DNA from: Rhizopus sp. PT2906
Taxonomy: Eukaryota; Mucoromycota; Mucoromycetes; Mucorales; Rhizopodaceae
Direction: 5' to 3'
Assembly (NCBI GenBank): GCA_025529335.1
Contig: JAMYHX010000053.1
Coordinates: 1 to 64,000, forward strand
DNA: 64,000 nucleotides
This document shows, in pieces, positions 1 to 10,954 of this stretch (its first letter is position 1; the number at the start of each line of letters is the position of its first letter). A program made the position numbers and the translations under genes. The notes under the pieces are model-generated. The model made no database searches. It had not been told where the DNA came from and saw only the letters and a program-made list of their open reading frames with translations.

Positions 1-625
1 ACCTGAGCTTGTGCCTTACCTGAAAACCATCTCCAATTGCCTTTCCATCTTCGTTTTGGATCTACTTCTAGGGCATTTAAGACCATAGCAACTATAATAT
101 TTATAAGCACCCCCACTTAACTTTTTATTATAATCACTTACGTGAGCTTGGACCACAATAGGATGGCTCAGACTGTGTTGTAAAGTTACCGGTCAATGGG
201 AAAAACCCTTCTGCATAACCATCATCCATTGCTTCCCTGAATAGCTTTTTACCTTCAGGAGAAGCAAAACGTACTAAGGTTTTCGGTAATTCTCTTTGAT
301 AAAAAGTATTCTTTAGATCTTCCTCAGGCTGTTTTTGAACACCAAGCAAGTCTCGAAATGCAGCTGCTGCAGAAGGAGCTGTGCCTTGTTTGTCCGTTGC
401 TGTCTGTTCATTTGTTTGAATGTTCATACTGCGAAATTGCGAGTTCAATATGGAAATAGTAGGAAATGCATTAATTTGTGTTCTTTCTAAATGTTTAAAT
501 AAATAAGGATTGCAGTTTCTATTTCTGCAAGTGAATTGTAATGATAACCTTGCTCTCAACATGATTAAGCAAGAAAGAAAAAGACAAGCATGTCCACCTT
601 TGTGAAAAGTTTTAACAGCCGCCAT
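1..625 (-). CDS. Phytochelatin synthase, N-terminal part, cut by the window edge
   Basis: This gene makes heavy-metal-binding phytochelatins from glutathione (gamma-glutamylcysteine dipeptidyl transpeptidase, papain-like fold). Exon 1 is 625..142 and exon 2 is 91..20, with a 50-nt GT-AG intron between; the next donor lies at 19, so the gene runs off the left edge. Residues 106-161 read like the family start: 'FASPEGKKLF', 'GFFPLTGNF', then 'TQSEPSYCG', whose Cys is the catalytic nucleophile of the family. Exon 2 adds 'LNALEVDPKRRWKG' and 'WRWFS', which also fit. The catalytic His and Asp would lie outside the window. The first 66 residues before the inner Met (MNIQ) are basic and hydroxyl-rich and could be a mitochondrial presequence, or translation may begin at that inner Met. 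Family assignment is firm; start and full length are not. Confidence 0.9.
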
Positions 626-2049
626 TAGGCTGAAATATTAGCCGAAGCGGACCATTGCTATTGTTCCTTTTTCTAAATCTTCATACGAAGTCGAAGGATA
701 GTCTTAGAGCTGGCCCACAGAATGTGAGAGGATGACTCACATAATAAAAGAATAATAATGCTGAACTTGTTGGATGCAGACTATTGTTGTGCAATATGTG
801 TTGGAATTTAGCAATGAGCTAATCTCTTGCTGCGACGTTTAAATTTTCCGTGCTTTATAAGTGATTGCAAAGAAAAAAAGAAGGATGAGCATTATTAGGC
901 CAGTGGCCATAGTGAGCGTCTGATATGTATGGATCATGTTGTCAAGCCGAGAACCAGAAATGGAAAGGGTCTTGATCGATGTCTTGAAGAAATGGTTGGA
1001 TGTGTAGTGTGTGGTTAAGATGTTCATGGCCCTATAATGACTATCCACCGTTGCTTTCATCTGACGGCCATCACTGGTGGCTTTGGGGAGAACTTATGTG
1101 AGAGCTTGTTCAGGTAAAAGGAAACCGGATCACCAATAGAAAAGAGAAAGACCCAAGCGGTCATGTGCGTAAGATGATGATCGCCTACATGTGGATAGCT
1201 AGGATTACCCCTGTGATACCAGCCAAGGCATCAACTTCTAGTACTGTTAAACATGGATATCCATAGGATGGTCCAAAAAAAGTGCACTATCCCGAGCTTA
1301 AAATAGACGCAGGTTGCATCTATCTTTACCTCAAAGAAAAAAGACATTGATATCTAAAAACGTTTTGATCCATAAACTATCAATAGTAATTTCATTGCTT
1401 GTATTTTTGCACAGAAGACTGCTAACAGTAAAAAGCTGTGGCACTTGATGCTTTTTTATGTAAATCTTTTCAAAAAAAGAAATATGAAAAAAGAACAATA
1501 TAAAACACATAAAAAACTCTATTAGAGACTCTTCAGCTGCATTCCAAAGAGAACCAAGCGTGTTCATGGACTATCGCTAGTACAGATCAATTATGGTCTT
1601 CTGGATTGTCTACACAACTCTAGTGTGCTGTTAGCCAATTCCCAAATAGCTTGATGAATCTGATCTCCTTAGAGGGCTTACATGACTAGGCCCTACTCCC
1701 AGCACACTGCATGCAAAGGGACCAAAGCTCAACAGTACTCTTGAATAACAACAAATGGATGAACATATGGCTTAAAGCAAAGCTTGATCTTGAAAATATA
1801 AATGTGATTGTAAAATACTAACAGGCAGCTTTTGAGTAGACCAATCAAAGAAGTAGACATTGGAATTTAATGGATATAATCACGAAATGGAAGAACTGGA
1901 AGAATAATGGAACCTGCTTAGAGTTGGCTCTGATCTCAAAACAGTGGCATCTGTCTCACTTTCCGAAGCTTAAAGACCAAATTATCACCATGGTCAATAC
2001 AAACAACTCTGTGCCAAAAAGTAATCTACATCATACAAACTGCCTCAAG
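626..2049. other. Gene-poor spacer upstream of phytochelatin synthase
   Basis: About 1.4 kb without a convincing gene. Open frames here are short and lack family motifs. It contains one tail-anchor-like fragment (839..1060, listed separately) and sequence downstream of the decayed MULE transposase that may be further transposon debris. No tRNA or tandem repeat was seen. Confidence 0.5.
839..1060 (-). pseudogene. Possible tail-anchored SNARE-like C-terminal fragment (weak)
   Basis: A 73-residue frame ends in a single hydrophobic segment ('LIMLILLFFFAITY') followed by a short basic tail, preceded by a hydrophilic stretch. This layout resembles the C-terminal end of a Sec20-type SNARE, but no SNARE zero-layer context or upstream exons could be joined, and the frame is blocked by a stop shortly upstream of its Met. 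It may be a gene fragment or chance. Confidence 0.18.
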
Positions 2050-3473
2050 TCAAGCTGAATACGCCTGTACACCAAAAGTTGGCCAACAAACCATATTGGT
2101 GAACATTTGTGGCTGGTAGGCAGCAGACCTATGCATAAACTTATCATCAATAAAATGCTTTTGGGTAAAGTGAGCCATGAAATCCGTATGCACTGAAAAC
2201 TCCTGTTGGAAATATAGCAGCTTCTGGGTGAACATTTGGGTTGAGCTTTCCCACATCAAACTCTTAAGAGCTGTTATCATACTTCTATGGACAGCATTGT
2301 TGGCAGAGGCGCTTCCTAACTTGACTTTCTTGCGGATTTGATCCATCCAGGCTCTGCTGACATGGGAAAAACACCATTGTATACTGACGGCAGAACCAAA
2401 GGCTCCTGGAATGACTGCATGTTCAGTGGCGGAAACATCAATTGTTATTTTCTTTAAGCAAGGAAGTTGTTGATCAGGTCCAAGATCTTGATAAACCTTA
2501 AAAAGCGCGCGATTGGAATTATTGAGTGATCATTAGTAAAGAAAAAGGTGACTGGACAACCACTTCCTGTAATGGAATGTCTAACGACAATGCTATATAA
2601 TATAACATTGACTATTTTGGACACACAATGTGTAGCATCCAGGCAAAATGAGTCAGCTCGAACTAGTTGTTGTCTTTGCCATGGAGAAACAAAGCCGAAT
2701 GTATAGCTCTGTTCGAAATCTTGAGCAATATAGGTAAAATAACCTCGTTGTTGCTGAAGATCTTTCAACCAAAGCTTGATCGATTCTTTCTGTTCATTGT
2801 GCTTTTTATATGATAATTCTTGAACCTTTTTACATATGTTATAAACATCTTTCGAATGGACAAACTGATCGCGATGTACAACATATACTGAAGAGGATAG
2901 CGAACTAGCAGCTTCAGGAAAAAAGGTCTCTTATCCTTTCATTAAAATGACGTTGAATTGCAGCTCTTATGTCTCTTCTATCGTAGCCTTCACGTAGCTT
3001 TTGCAATATAGCTTCCTTTGTATTATCCGACAAAGGCAAAAAAGAGATATCATCAAGGCTTCCAATAAGATGATTATGCTCATTATGAAGCTTAATGGTG
3101 ACCTAATTAGGTGTTACGAAATAGCAGGTGACAGTAACATAGCATCTGCAATCGATCTTCTTGCTTGGTTTCTGGATTGGCCGGCTTTTAGATGATTCAT
3201 CTTCTGTCTGTACACCAGCACGGCTCTTATAGGTCCCAGATGTATGGTATATGTACTTAATTTTCCAAATGATGCTCCTTCTTGTTACGCGCTTTGGCAT
3301 AGGTTGGCCTTCTTCGTTTAAAGTAGGCATACCACCATTCACCTTTTCCGTATAAATCCAACATAATGCATGATGGGCAGATGAATTTTCAATGATATTT
3401 TCCAAGATTCAATATCAACAGTGATTTCTCTAGGAAAGGGTGTGTATTGTTCTAAAACTAAGCTTTCAAGCAT
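2050..3473 (-). mobile_element. Decayed MULE-type (Mutator-like) transposase
   Basis: Pieces of one transposase lie in order on the minus strand. From 3473: an N-terminal stretch starting 'MLESLVLEQYTPFPRE', a frame change near 3405, then a Cys-containing DNA-binding-type region ending 'CRCYVTVTCY'. The catalytic core fragment 2768..2454 carries 'FCLDATHCVSKI' and 'FFFTNDHSIIPIARFL'. A further frame change near 2455 leads to 'KKITIDVSATEHAVIP' and 'IQWCFSHVSRAWM'. The last piece, 2346..2050, runs through 'SAAYQPQMFTNM' and then loses similarity and stops. This is the domain order of MULE elements common in Mucoromycota. At least two frameshifts and loss of the C-terminal part make it non-functional. 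I could not see terminal inverted repeats. Confidence 0.8.
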
Positions 3474-3935
3474 GATTACTTTACTTTGATAAAAGGGGAA
3501 TTAGTGGACAAAAAAGCTAAAGAATTAAAGAGAATTGATGGTCACAACATCAAAGAATAAATAAACACTTCAAGAATTTAAAGTTCAGAAAGGGAGGCAA
3601 AATAAATATTAACGTCATCATTATTTTATCCAATCAAAATATCTTAGGGTGATATAAGTGAGTGCATTTGCGCCCTCGGGTCGCTTGGCGATGATGTTCG
3701 GTCTTTGAATAAATTTTTGCCCTGGCTTGAAATTTATCTATGACCAAAAAAAAAAGAGACAAGAAAGACTGTGCAGCTTTTTCACGAAAAGGGTAATTAG
3801 TGTCTTTAATAGATAAACATCAAGATAAAAGAAACTAATTGCAGCTTTTTCTCTATTTAATTCATATTACACAACTATATCAATACTACAATAACCAGTC
3901 ATCAACTCCCCCCACTCTTGTGTTAATATATAAAC
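3474..3935. promoter_or_regulatory. Intergenic/promoter region of NDUFS2
   Basis: 462 bp of A/T-rich sequence before the NDUFS2 start, with pyrimidine runs such as 'ctccccccactcttg'-like sequence just upstream of the ATG. It has no coding signal. It should hold the NDUFS2 promoter and possibly the end of the MULE relic. Confidence 0.4.
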
Positions 3936-5408
3936 ATGTCATTTGCTACTAGATTGTGGGCACGCAAATTTGCTAATGCAGCTCCCAGTGCAGCCCGTAC
4001 TTCTTTCCTTAGACCCACAGCATTAAGAAACTATAAGCCTTTACGTACAATGGCAACCGCAACTACTCATTTCACTCAAGAAGACACTCATGATGATTAT
4101 GCACGCACTACAATCAGTGAAGATAAATCATTTGGTGGTAAGTTTCTGACTTTTCCAATTTTTTTTTTATTGTATACAGCAGTTCAGGATTCGAGATTTG
4201 CATAACACATTTATATAGATATTCGCGATGAGGAAGAGAGTAGAATGCGTAACTTCACAGTCAACTTTGGTCCTCAGCATCCAGCCGCACACGGTGTGCT
4301 TCGTCTTATTCTCGAATTAAACGGTGAAGAAATTGTCCGTGCTGACCCTCACATCGGTTTATTGCACCGTGGTACTGAAAAGTTGATTGAATACAAGACG
4401 TACATTCAAGCATTACCTTATTTCGATCGTCTTGACTACGTTTCGATGATGACAAATGAACAAGCTTATTCCTTAGCTGTCGAAAAACTTTTAAACATTG
4501 AAGTGCCCGAACGTGCCAAGTACATCCGTACCATGTTTGGCGAAATCACCCGTATCTTGAATCACATCATGGCTGTCATGTCACACGCTATGGATGTGGG
4601 TGCTTTGACTCCCTTATTGTGGATGTTTGAAGAACGTGAAAAGTTGATGGAATTCTATGAACGTGTCTCTGGTGCTCGTTTGCACGCTGCCTATGTTCGT
4701 CCAGGTGGTGTCGCTTTTGATCTTCCTCACGGTCTTTTGCAAGATATTCACGACTGGTCTGAACAATTCGCTGATCGTGTTGATGAAATCGAAGAACTCT
4801 TGTCCGGTAACCGTATCTGGCAGATCCGTACTCGTAACGTTGGTGTCGTCACCGCAAAGGAAGCCCAGGATTGGAACTTTTCTGGTGTCCTCGTGCGTGG
4901 CTCAGGTATCAAGTGGGATATCCGTAAGGTAGCTCCCTATGATGCTTATGATCAAGTCGAATTTGATGTCCCCATTGGTCAAAACGGTGACTGTTATGAT
5001 CGTTACCTCTGTCGTATGGAAGAAATGCGTCAATCTCTCCGTATCATTCACCAATGTGTCAATAAGATGCCCGAAGGCGCCTTCAAAACTGATGACTGGA
5101 AGATCACTCCTCCTCCTCGTGCTGCCATGAAGGAAAATATGGAAGCTTTGATTCATCACTTTAAATTGTTCTCTGAAGGTTTCTCTGTTCCTGCCGGTGA
5201 GACTTATACTGTCATTGAAGCTCCCAAGGGTGAATTCGGTGTCTATTTAGTTTCTGATGGTACCAACAAACCTTACAGATGTAAGATCAGAGCTCCTGGT
5301 TTCTCTCATCTTCAAGGCTCTGACTTCATGTCTCGTGGCCACTTGCTTCCAGATATGGTCACAATCATTGGTACAATGGATATTGTGTTTGGTGAAGTTG
5401 ATCGATAA
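3936..5408 (+). CDS. NDUFS2: Complex I 49-kDa subunit (NDUFS2/NUO49), mitochondrial
   Basis: Core quinone-binding subunit of respiratory complex I on the matrix arm. Join 3936..4137 and 4219..5408 gives 463 aa, the usual family length. The intron is 81 nt (gtaagt...tatag) and falls after 'SEDKSFGG'. The N-terminus is rich in Arg, Ser and Ala without acids (MSFATRLWARKFANAA), a mitochondrial presequence. The mature part starts with the family signature 'NFGPQHPAAHGVLRL' followed by 'HIGLLHRGTEKLIEYK'. 'DRLDYVSMM', 'HIMAVMSHAMDVGALTP' and 'RPGGVAFDLP' follow, and the C-terminus has 'FDIVFGEVDR'-type ending ('MDIVFGEVDR'). It converges on SF3B1, whose stop codon lies 161 bp away. Base composition is less A/T-rich than the flanks, typical of a highly expressed gene. 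Assignment is certain. Confidence 0.98.
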
Positions 5409-5569
5409 ACATATTCTTTTTTTTCCCCCCTTTGTTCAATTTTTTTTGGGGAATATTATACACAGAGAAATAAAAAAAAATAAAAAAAAATTGCATTGGA
5501 ATTATGAAAAGATGATAAATGAACCTAAATACATGATGCCTTTTATTATTTTCTTCTTATAAAAAAAAC

Positions 5570-8500
5570 TTAGAGAATGTAATCCAATTCGTTTCGTTGA
5601 TAGGTGTTGCGTTCATCATTTTCTAAACGTGGATAAAATGGTATTAAAGCATCTTGGCTGCCAATATACAATGTATTATAAATCTTCCAGTAGACTTCAC
5701 GCACTTTTCTCGCAGGATGGAACAAGCCTTGGAGAGTGTATTGTAAAATAGTAGCTGGGCCTAATGCCACACGAAGACCTTCTATTGACTCCATAACAGC
5801 ATTAATAACGTGTGGACTATATATAAAGTTAATAAAACATAAGATATATATAAAACTATAAAACATACCTTGTCTCAAAGATATTTGGCCATATATAATT
5901 GAGTAAATGTCGAAGGGCATCTTCACATCCAAGACCAACTACGCCTAATGCCATATGCTTAATGGTTGTACACGCAGTTTGTCTATGTACAAGATCACGA
6001 TCCATCAAGGCATCTTCTAATAGAGGAGCCACTGCATTGATATAGTCTTTACCCATTTCTCCAACATATTCAAAGATAAATGATAAGGATTTCAAAACAC
6101 CATTTTGAACATTCAATTCAGGCACACGGTATTCGTTCATCAATGCTGGTAAAACTGTGAAAGGTGCACAGGTTTCGGCCACAATGGCAATCGCAACCGT
6201 TGTACATACACGGTTCTGACGCTCTTGAACTTTGAGATTGTTTAATAATGTAGCCAAGACATCTTGAGGACCAATGGCCTTTGCAATATAACCAAAGGTA
6301 TTTACGGATGCTCGACGAATACCCTTCTTATGTGCCTTCAAAAGATCAAGAAGCTCGAAACAGACACGCATCCATTCACGAGCAGAAACATATTCTGCAC
6401 CACGATCAGCAATACGACCGACAAGATCAATACAGTTTTCTTGAACCTTTTCGTGACGATTACGCAAGATGGGTGTAAGACGAGGAAGGAGATCCTTAAT
6501 GGGAGGTGTCATGCTTGCCATACCAATGACATTCACAATACTCTTTAGTGCACCAAGAATAGAGCCCAAAACCTCGGGATATTCTTCACCAAGATATTCA
6601 TATAGAATTTGTCCAAGCTGGCTCATCAATTTCTCTTCACCACAGCTCTTCATGACGACAGCAATACGTGAGATCAAATCTGCTGCTTGTTGACGTACTT
6701 TAGCTGATTTGTTATTCAAACGCCACAAAATGGTGTAACAGATCTGCTGAAGGTAAGGCTTGATACGCATACCGAGTGCGTTGACAACAGTGCCAAAACC
6801 GTTCAACATGATGACATCTTCCACAGTTTGCTCTTGGAAGGCATAAAGAATACCATCAATAAGCAGTTCTTCCAGACGAGGATCAATATCAGCAGCACCT
6901 AAATTAGCAACCACCTTTTCAATGGTTTCCATTACCATCTTGCGATAAGGTTCACTTTCATCCTTCAAATCATTGACAATACGACCAGCAATTTCAGAAA
7001 CACCCACTTTGTTGGCCAATTCAACAGTAGTTTCAACAACTTGTTTGTAGTTACGACGGTCAAGTGCCATACGACGAACCCAAAAGTGCTTGAAAAATTC
7101 AGGCAAAATTTCTTCCTTGATATAGCTTGGCATGACACCATCAGTAGCTGCACATTGCTTCACAACTTTCAAAACAATCTTTTTCATTTCTTCATCGGGT
7201 GATTGGAATTCACGAATCAAGATGACCATGACTTCTTTTGTATAGTAGTTGGCATATTCATCATCCATTAATGGAATGATGTAGCCAATAGCCTTTAAGA
7301 AGGCAGCCAAACCTTTGCCTCTATGCTTACGAATACCTGTCCAAAGGGGCTTAAGGACTGAGTCAAAAGATTCAATACCATAAGGAGCAGCTGCTTCTGC
7401 TAAAGCAGCAATAGCCAAAGCAGTAATCGTACGAACTTTTTGTTGTTCATCTTCAAGACCATGACCAATACATTCAACTAAGTTTTTCAGATGAGGCAAG
7501 ACAGCACAACCCATCAAGATGGCTGTTTGCTGAACAATCTTGATGCCAGTGTGGCGAGCTTGCCATGATTTTTTAGATCTACAGACAGCTTTCAGGAAAG
7601 GCAATAAGGCAGGAATACCAAGTGCAGAGGCAACGACAGAAAATGCACGAGCAGTTGTGTTACGGACATATTCGTCAGCATGATCAATATCTGGACGCAT
7701 GGTAGTAATCATAGTAGGAAGACCAGCAGCCTTTGACAGGTTCGAAATGATTTCACGACCTTCTACACGAGCATAATAATCTTCGTCAATCAAAAGAGGT
7801 TCAATGACGACCAAAATCTTGTGAACAAATGGTCGAACCAAGTCATCCAATTTGTATAGGATACGGTCGATAACTTTAACCAACAAGTGACGTTCTTGAT
7901 CTTCTAATGTTGGAGACATCAACAATGGCAGAATCTGATTAAAGAGAGGACCAGGTCCAAAGTCTCTAGCTTTATCTGTAATGTGACGAAGAGCACCTTT
8001 ACGCATAGGAGGAGTACCATTCTTGATCTTTAGTAACAGACGCATAATCTTTCTCTCTTTCAATTCTTCAACAGACATGGCGCTTTCATCTTTGTTGTCA
8101 AGCAATTTACCAAAGTGCTGCATGTCTTCTTCCTTGAAGAAAGGAAGAGTGCCCACACCAGGAATTTCTTGAGGGAGTTCCATAGCTACTGGAGCTCTTA
8201 CTTCATCTTGCATAACAAATCCAGTTTCACCCATGGGTGTGGGTGTAGCTGTCAATTTACGTGCAGGTGTTCGAATGGGCTCATATCCTGGAGGAGGTTC
8301 TAATATTTTGTATCCTGTAGTAGGGAACATGGCATCCAATTCTTCGTCAGACAAAGGACGGTTACGAGCATCCAATTCACGTTCCCATCGAAGTGCATTA
8401 GAAGCTTCGGGCGTCAGATACATTTGGCTTGGGGTTGGTGTCATCATGCCCATACCACCAACAGGAGTGGCTGCTACATTCACATTGTTGGCTACAGGTG

Positions 8501-9312
8501 TTGCATCCCATCTTGAACGCTTCGTCGTTGCTTTGGGTGTAGCTTCAACATCGTCCCATTCCGATTTACGAACTGGAGTAGCATCAAGGTCGTTAGGTCG
8601 AGCAGGTGTTGCATCCCAACGAGATCTCTTTACGCTTGCTACCGGTGTTGCATCTGGCTGTTGAACAGGTGTAGCAACATCCCATCTTCTCTTCTTCTTT
8701 GGTGCTTCTGTACTAACTTCAGCTCTTACACCTGTCTCTGCTTCTTGCTTTTTCTTTTGAGCAATGATTGAAAGAACCCTTTGTTCTTCTTTCTCAAGTT
8801 CGACTTCACGAGCAACTTCAGAATAAGATCTTGATTCGGTGTCATTGTTTTCTGAAAATGCATCTTTACGAGTGGGTGAAAGCATACGATTGAATCTTCG
8901 CTGTTGGTATTCATTTTGTCTTCCAGCTATAGTACGTTCTCTCATAGAAGCAGCAAATGGATCGTGCGAATCTGCTCCTTGAACTGCTTCATTCAAGAAT
9001 TCTTTAGAAGCAGTGTATGAATTCAATTTACGCCTTGTTTCTTGATAAAGATCGTCATCTTCATTCTCTTCATCTTCATTTGTTGGTATAGATGTTACAT
9101 ATCCAGAATATTTATCAGTTGTATAGAGATCAGTGTCATAAGAAACACCTGTTAAACTTGCATGTTTTTCATTATTAAGAACTGCTTGACTAATATCTTC
9201 CTCAGTAATTAGTTTACGCTTTGCTTGAGCAGCCTTAATTTCTTTCTCAACGTCTATTAAAATATTTAATATAGATTCTAACACATTTCTATACTTTTTT
9301 ACCATCAGCCAT
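5570..9312 (-). CDS. SF3B1: U2 snRNP splicing factor SF3B1 (HSH155/Prp10)
   Basis: HEAT-repeat scaffold of SF3b that holds the intron branch site in the spliceosome. Best model: 9312..9303, 9253..5869, 5816..5570, giving 1213 aa. The first coding exon is only 10 nt (Met-Ala-Asp plus one base); a 49-nt intron (9302..9254) follows. A naive ORF starting at 9305 would translate this intron. The joined N-terminus reads 'MADDVEKEIKAAQAKRK'. Residues about 190-295 hold three Arg-Trp-Asp motifs ('RRWDVATP', 'SRWDATP' twice) of the kind bound by U2AF-homology motifs. HEAT repeats fill the rest, with the highly conserved 'DEQQKVRT' and 'PPIKDLLPRLTPIL' segments and the C-terminus 'NELDYIL'. The last intron is 52 nt, after 'PNIFET'. 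It diverges from NDUFA11 over 227 bp. Confidence 0.97.
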
Positions 9313-9539
9313 TTTATTTTAAATCAATAAGATAAAGAAGCTTTTTTTTTCTTTCTCTCAATCTCTCTCTCTTTGCTGTGTCTGCGCCTCTTATAAAAAA
9401 AAAGTGACGTAGTCATTTTTGTTTTCAAAATCCGATATTCACGGCTGTTGTGGAGGGGGTGCTAAAATTTTACTTTTTAGAACCCTTCAAAGGAGGCAGC
9501 CTTACAATTCTTCAAATTTAACCCCACTCTTTACCATTA
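9313..9539. promoter_or_regulatory. Divergent promoter region SF3B1 / NDUFA11
   Basis: 227 bp separate the two start codons on opposite strands, so both genes must initiate here. The side nearest SF3B1 is pyrimidine/purine-asymmetric (long T and CT runs, 9343-9375). The A8-9 run near 9396-9404 and the 'gtgacgtagtcat' sequence (CRE-like TGACGT core) lie centrally. Promoter function is inferred from layout alone. Confidence 0.5.
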
Positions 9540-10091
9540 ATGACTGCATCTAAAGATTGTCTCTTAGACTCAGGAAAGACAGCTGGTATTTCTGCTGGCC
9601 TCGGTCTCCTTGTCTCTGCCATGCAAAATACTATCGAGAAACATCATTCAGGCGCCAAAGGTGTCTTTACCAGAACTGGTGGAACAATTGCAATTTTCGG
9701 TAAATCAGTGTAAATGAATGTCATTGACGCAAGACACGATTTGCTAAATACAATAATAATAGCCGCTATGGGAGGTATTTTCACTCTTGGTGAATGTGTA
9801 GCTAAAGATATTCGCAAAGAGGATGATGCTTTAAATGCAGCAATTGGTGGATGTGCAGCTGGTTTCTTGGCTGGTGTTAGAAGTAAGGGAGATAATATGA
9901 GGAAAATGCTTATATTCTAAACATTGTACTTGTGATTAGCTCATTCATTTGGTAAAATGGCTCTTGGATGTGTCGCCATTGGTGGTTCCATGTATGCTTT
10001 TGAAAGCACAGGAGGATTGAAGGGACAATTTGCTGATAAGAATAGACAAGAAAAGAAGGAATATGAAAAGGCCTTTTTCAAGGAAACATAA
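9540..10091 (+). CDS. NDUFA11: Complex I accessory subunit NDUFA11 (B14.7 / NUO-21.3b), Tim17-fold
   Basis: Membrane-arm accessory subunit of complex I, with four helices related to Tim17/22. The model joins 9540..9699, 9763..9882 and 9940..10091, giving 143 aa; the individual exons are too short to stand out as open frames. It starts 'MTASKDCLLDSGKTAGIS'. Helix-like Gly-rich segments follow: 'AGLGLLVSAMQ', 'MGGIFTLGECVAKD', 'AAIGGCAAGFLAGVR', 'MALGCVAIGGSMYAFE'. The segment order and 'DALNAAIGGCAAG' match the NDUFA11 pattern, and the length fits. Both introns are about 60 nt with GT-AG ends. It is the second complex I gene in the window, 4 kb from NDUFS2 with SF3B1 between. It converges on PSF1 with 70 bp between stop codons. 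The alternative is another Tim17-family translocase subunit, which I think less likely. Confidence 0.85.
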
Positions 10092-10161
10092 AGTGTGTTG
10101 TATGTCGCGAATGTAGTTTATTAATAAATAAAGTGTTTTGCTCTTTTTTTTCTTTTTCTCT

Positions 10162-10782
10162 TTATTCTGTGACATGCTGCAAGTAACCGGCTTTGATGAG
10201 TGATTCTACGTCAGTTCTACGTACATGTAACTGATTGCCCTTGACAAGGTTCAATATACCATATTCAGTTGTGATCTCACCAGCATCGCGAATGACACGA
10301 ACTTGAATGAATAAATTCTTGGGAGGATCAAGTCCAACACCACCATTACCTCCCAAGTCAATGTCTAAAAAGTGTTGTTTGTATGCATTCACTAGTTCTA
10401 CGTAACCCTCCAAGAATTGATGTTCTCCTGGACCTAAACTTGCTCTAATTTCCTTTTGATGTTCAGACTGTAAACCAACATTCCAGTAAATCTCTTTAAG
10501 TTTATTGATGCGTTGACGATGATATGCAAATAGTACACGCTTGTTTCTTTTTGTAGCTAAGTGATAAAGCATGACTTGTGATATTTTACTAGGATCTCTT
10601 GTGATATTTGGATCCATACTAGCCTTCATATTCTCAACAGTTGTTTTTGCTTTATTATGGAATAAACGGTTTTCTCTACATAATGTCTGAACAAGATCAT
10701 CATTGTAAGGTGTAACCAACAAGTCTGATGTACGCTTGGCTTCCTTTGCGAGTTTATATGCTGCTTCACCCAGTGTTGACAT
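10162..10782 (-). CDS. PSF1: GINS complex subunit PSF1
   Basis: Subunit of the GINS tetramer, part of the CMG replicative helicase. A single exon encodes 206 aa (human PSF1 is 196). Visible family features are 'LAKEAKRTSDLLVTPYND' at the N-terminus, the helical A-domain with 'RNKRVLFAYHRQRINKLKEIYWNVG' split over residues 90-115, the linker 'SLGPGEHQFLEGY', and a C-terminal B-domain beginning 'DLGGNGGVGLDPPKNLFI' with 'VRVIRDAGEI' and 'LVKGNQLHVRRTDVE'. The start Met is followed at once by Ser-Thr-Leu-Gly, as in other fungal PSF1 proteins. No intron is needed. It is tail-to-tail with NDUFA11 and head-to-tail with NUP192 downstream on the same strand. Confidence 0.96.
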   Translation of the reverse strand: MSTLGEAAYKLAKEAKRTSDLLVTPYNDDLVQTLCRENRLFHNKAKTTVENMKASMDPNITRDPSKISQVMLYHLATKRNKRVLFAYHRQRINKLKEIYWNVGLQSEHQKEIRASLGPGEHQFLEGYVELVNAYKQHFLDIDLGGNGGVGLDPPKNLFIQVRVIRDAGEITTEYGILNLVKGNQLHVRRTDVESLIKAGYLQHVTE

Positions 10783-10954
10783 GTAGTTTTATTTATTTAC
10801 ATTAAGAAGCAACCTCACGCACAGGAGCTCTCACCCCGTATTTATTGTCAAATCGCGCAGGAGCGCGCCTGTTTAATTTCACAAAATTTTCACGCGTCAT
10901 GATTTCACGCACCAAACTATGGCTGTACTACTATTATTATTCATGTTTATTGCT

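Noticed and set aside
8233..8664. A 143-codon + strand frame opposite SF3B1
   Set aside because: It is the antisense shadow of the RWD-repeat region; its Gly-Val-Ala repeats mirror that repeat and no family matches.
9255..9305. SF3B1 start at 9305 (MVKKYRNVLES...)
   Set aside because: This stretch is a 49-nt GT-AG intron; splicing it restores a family-like N-terminus from the ATG at 9312.
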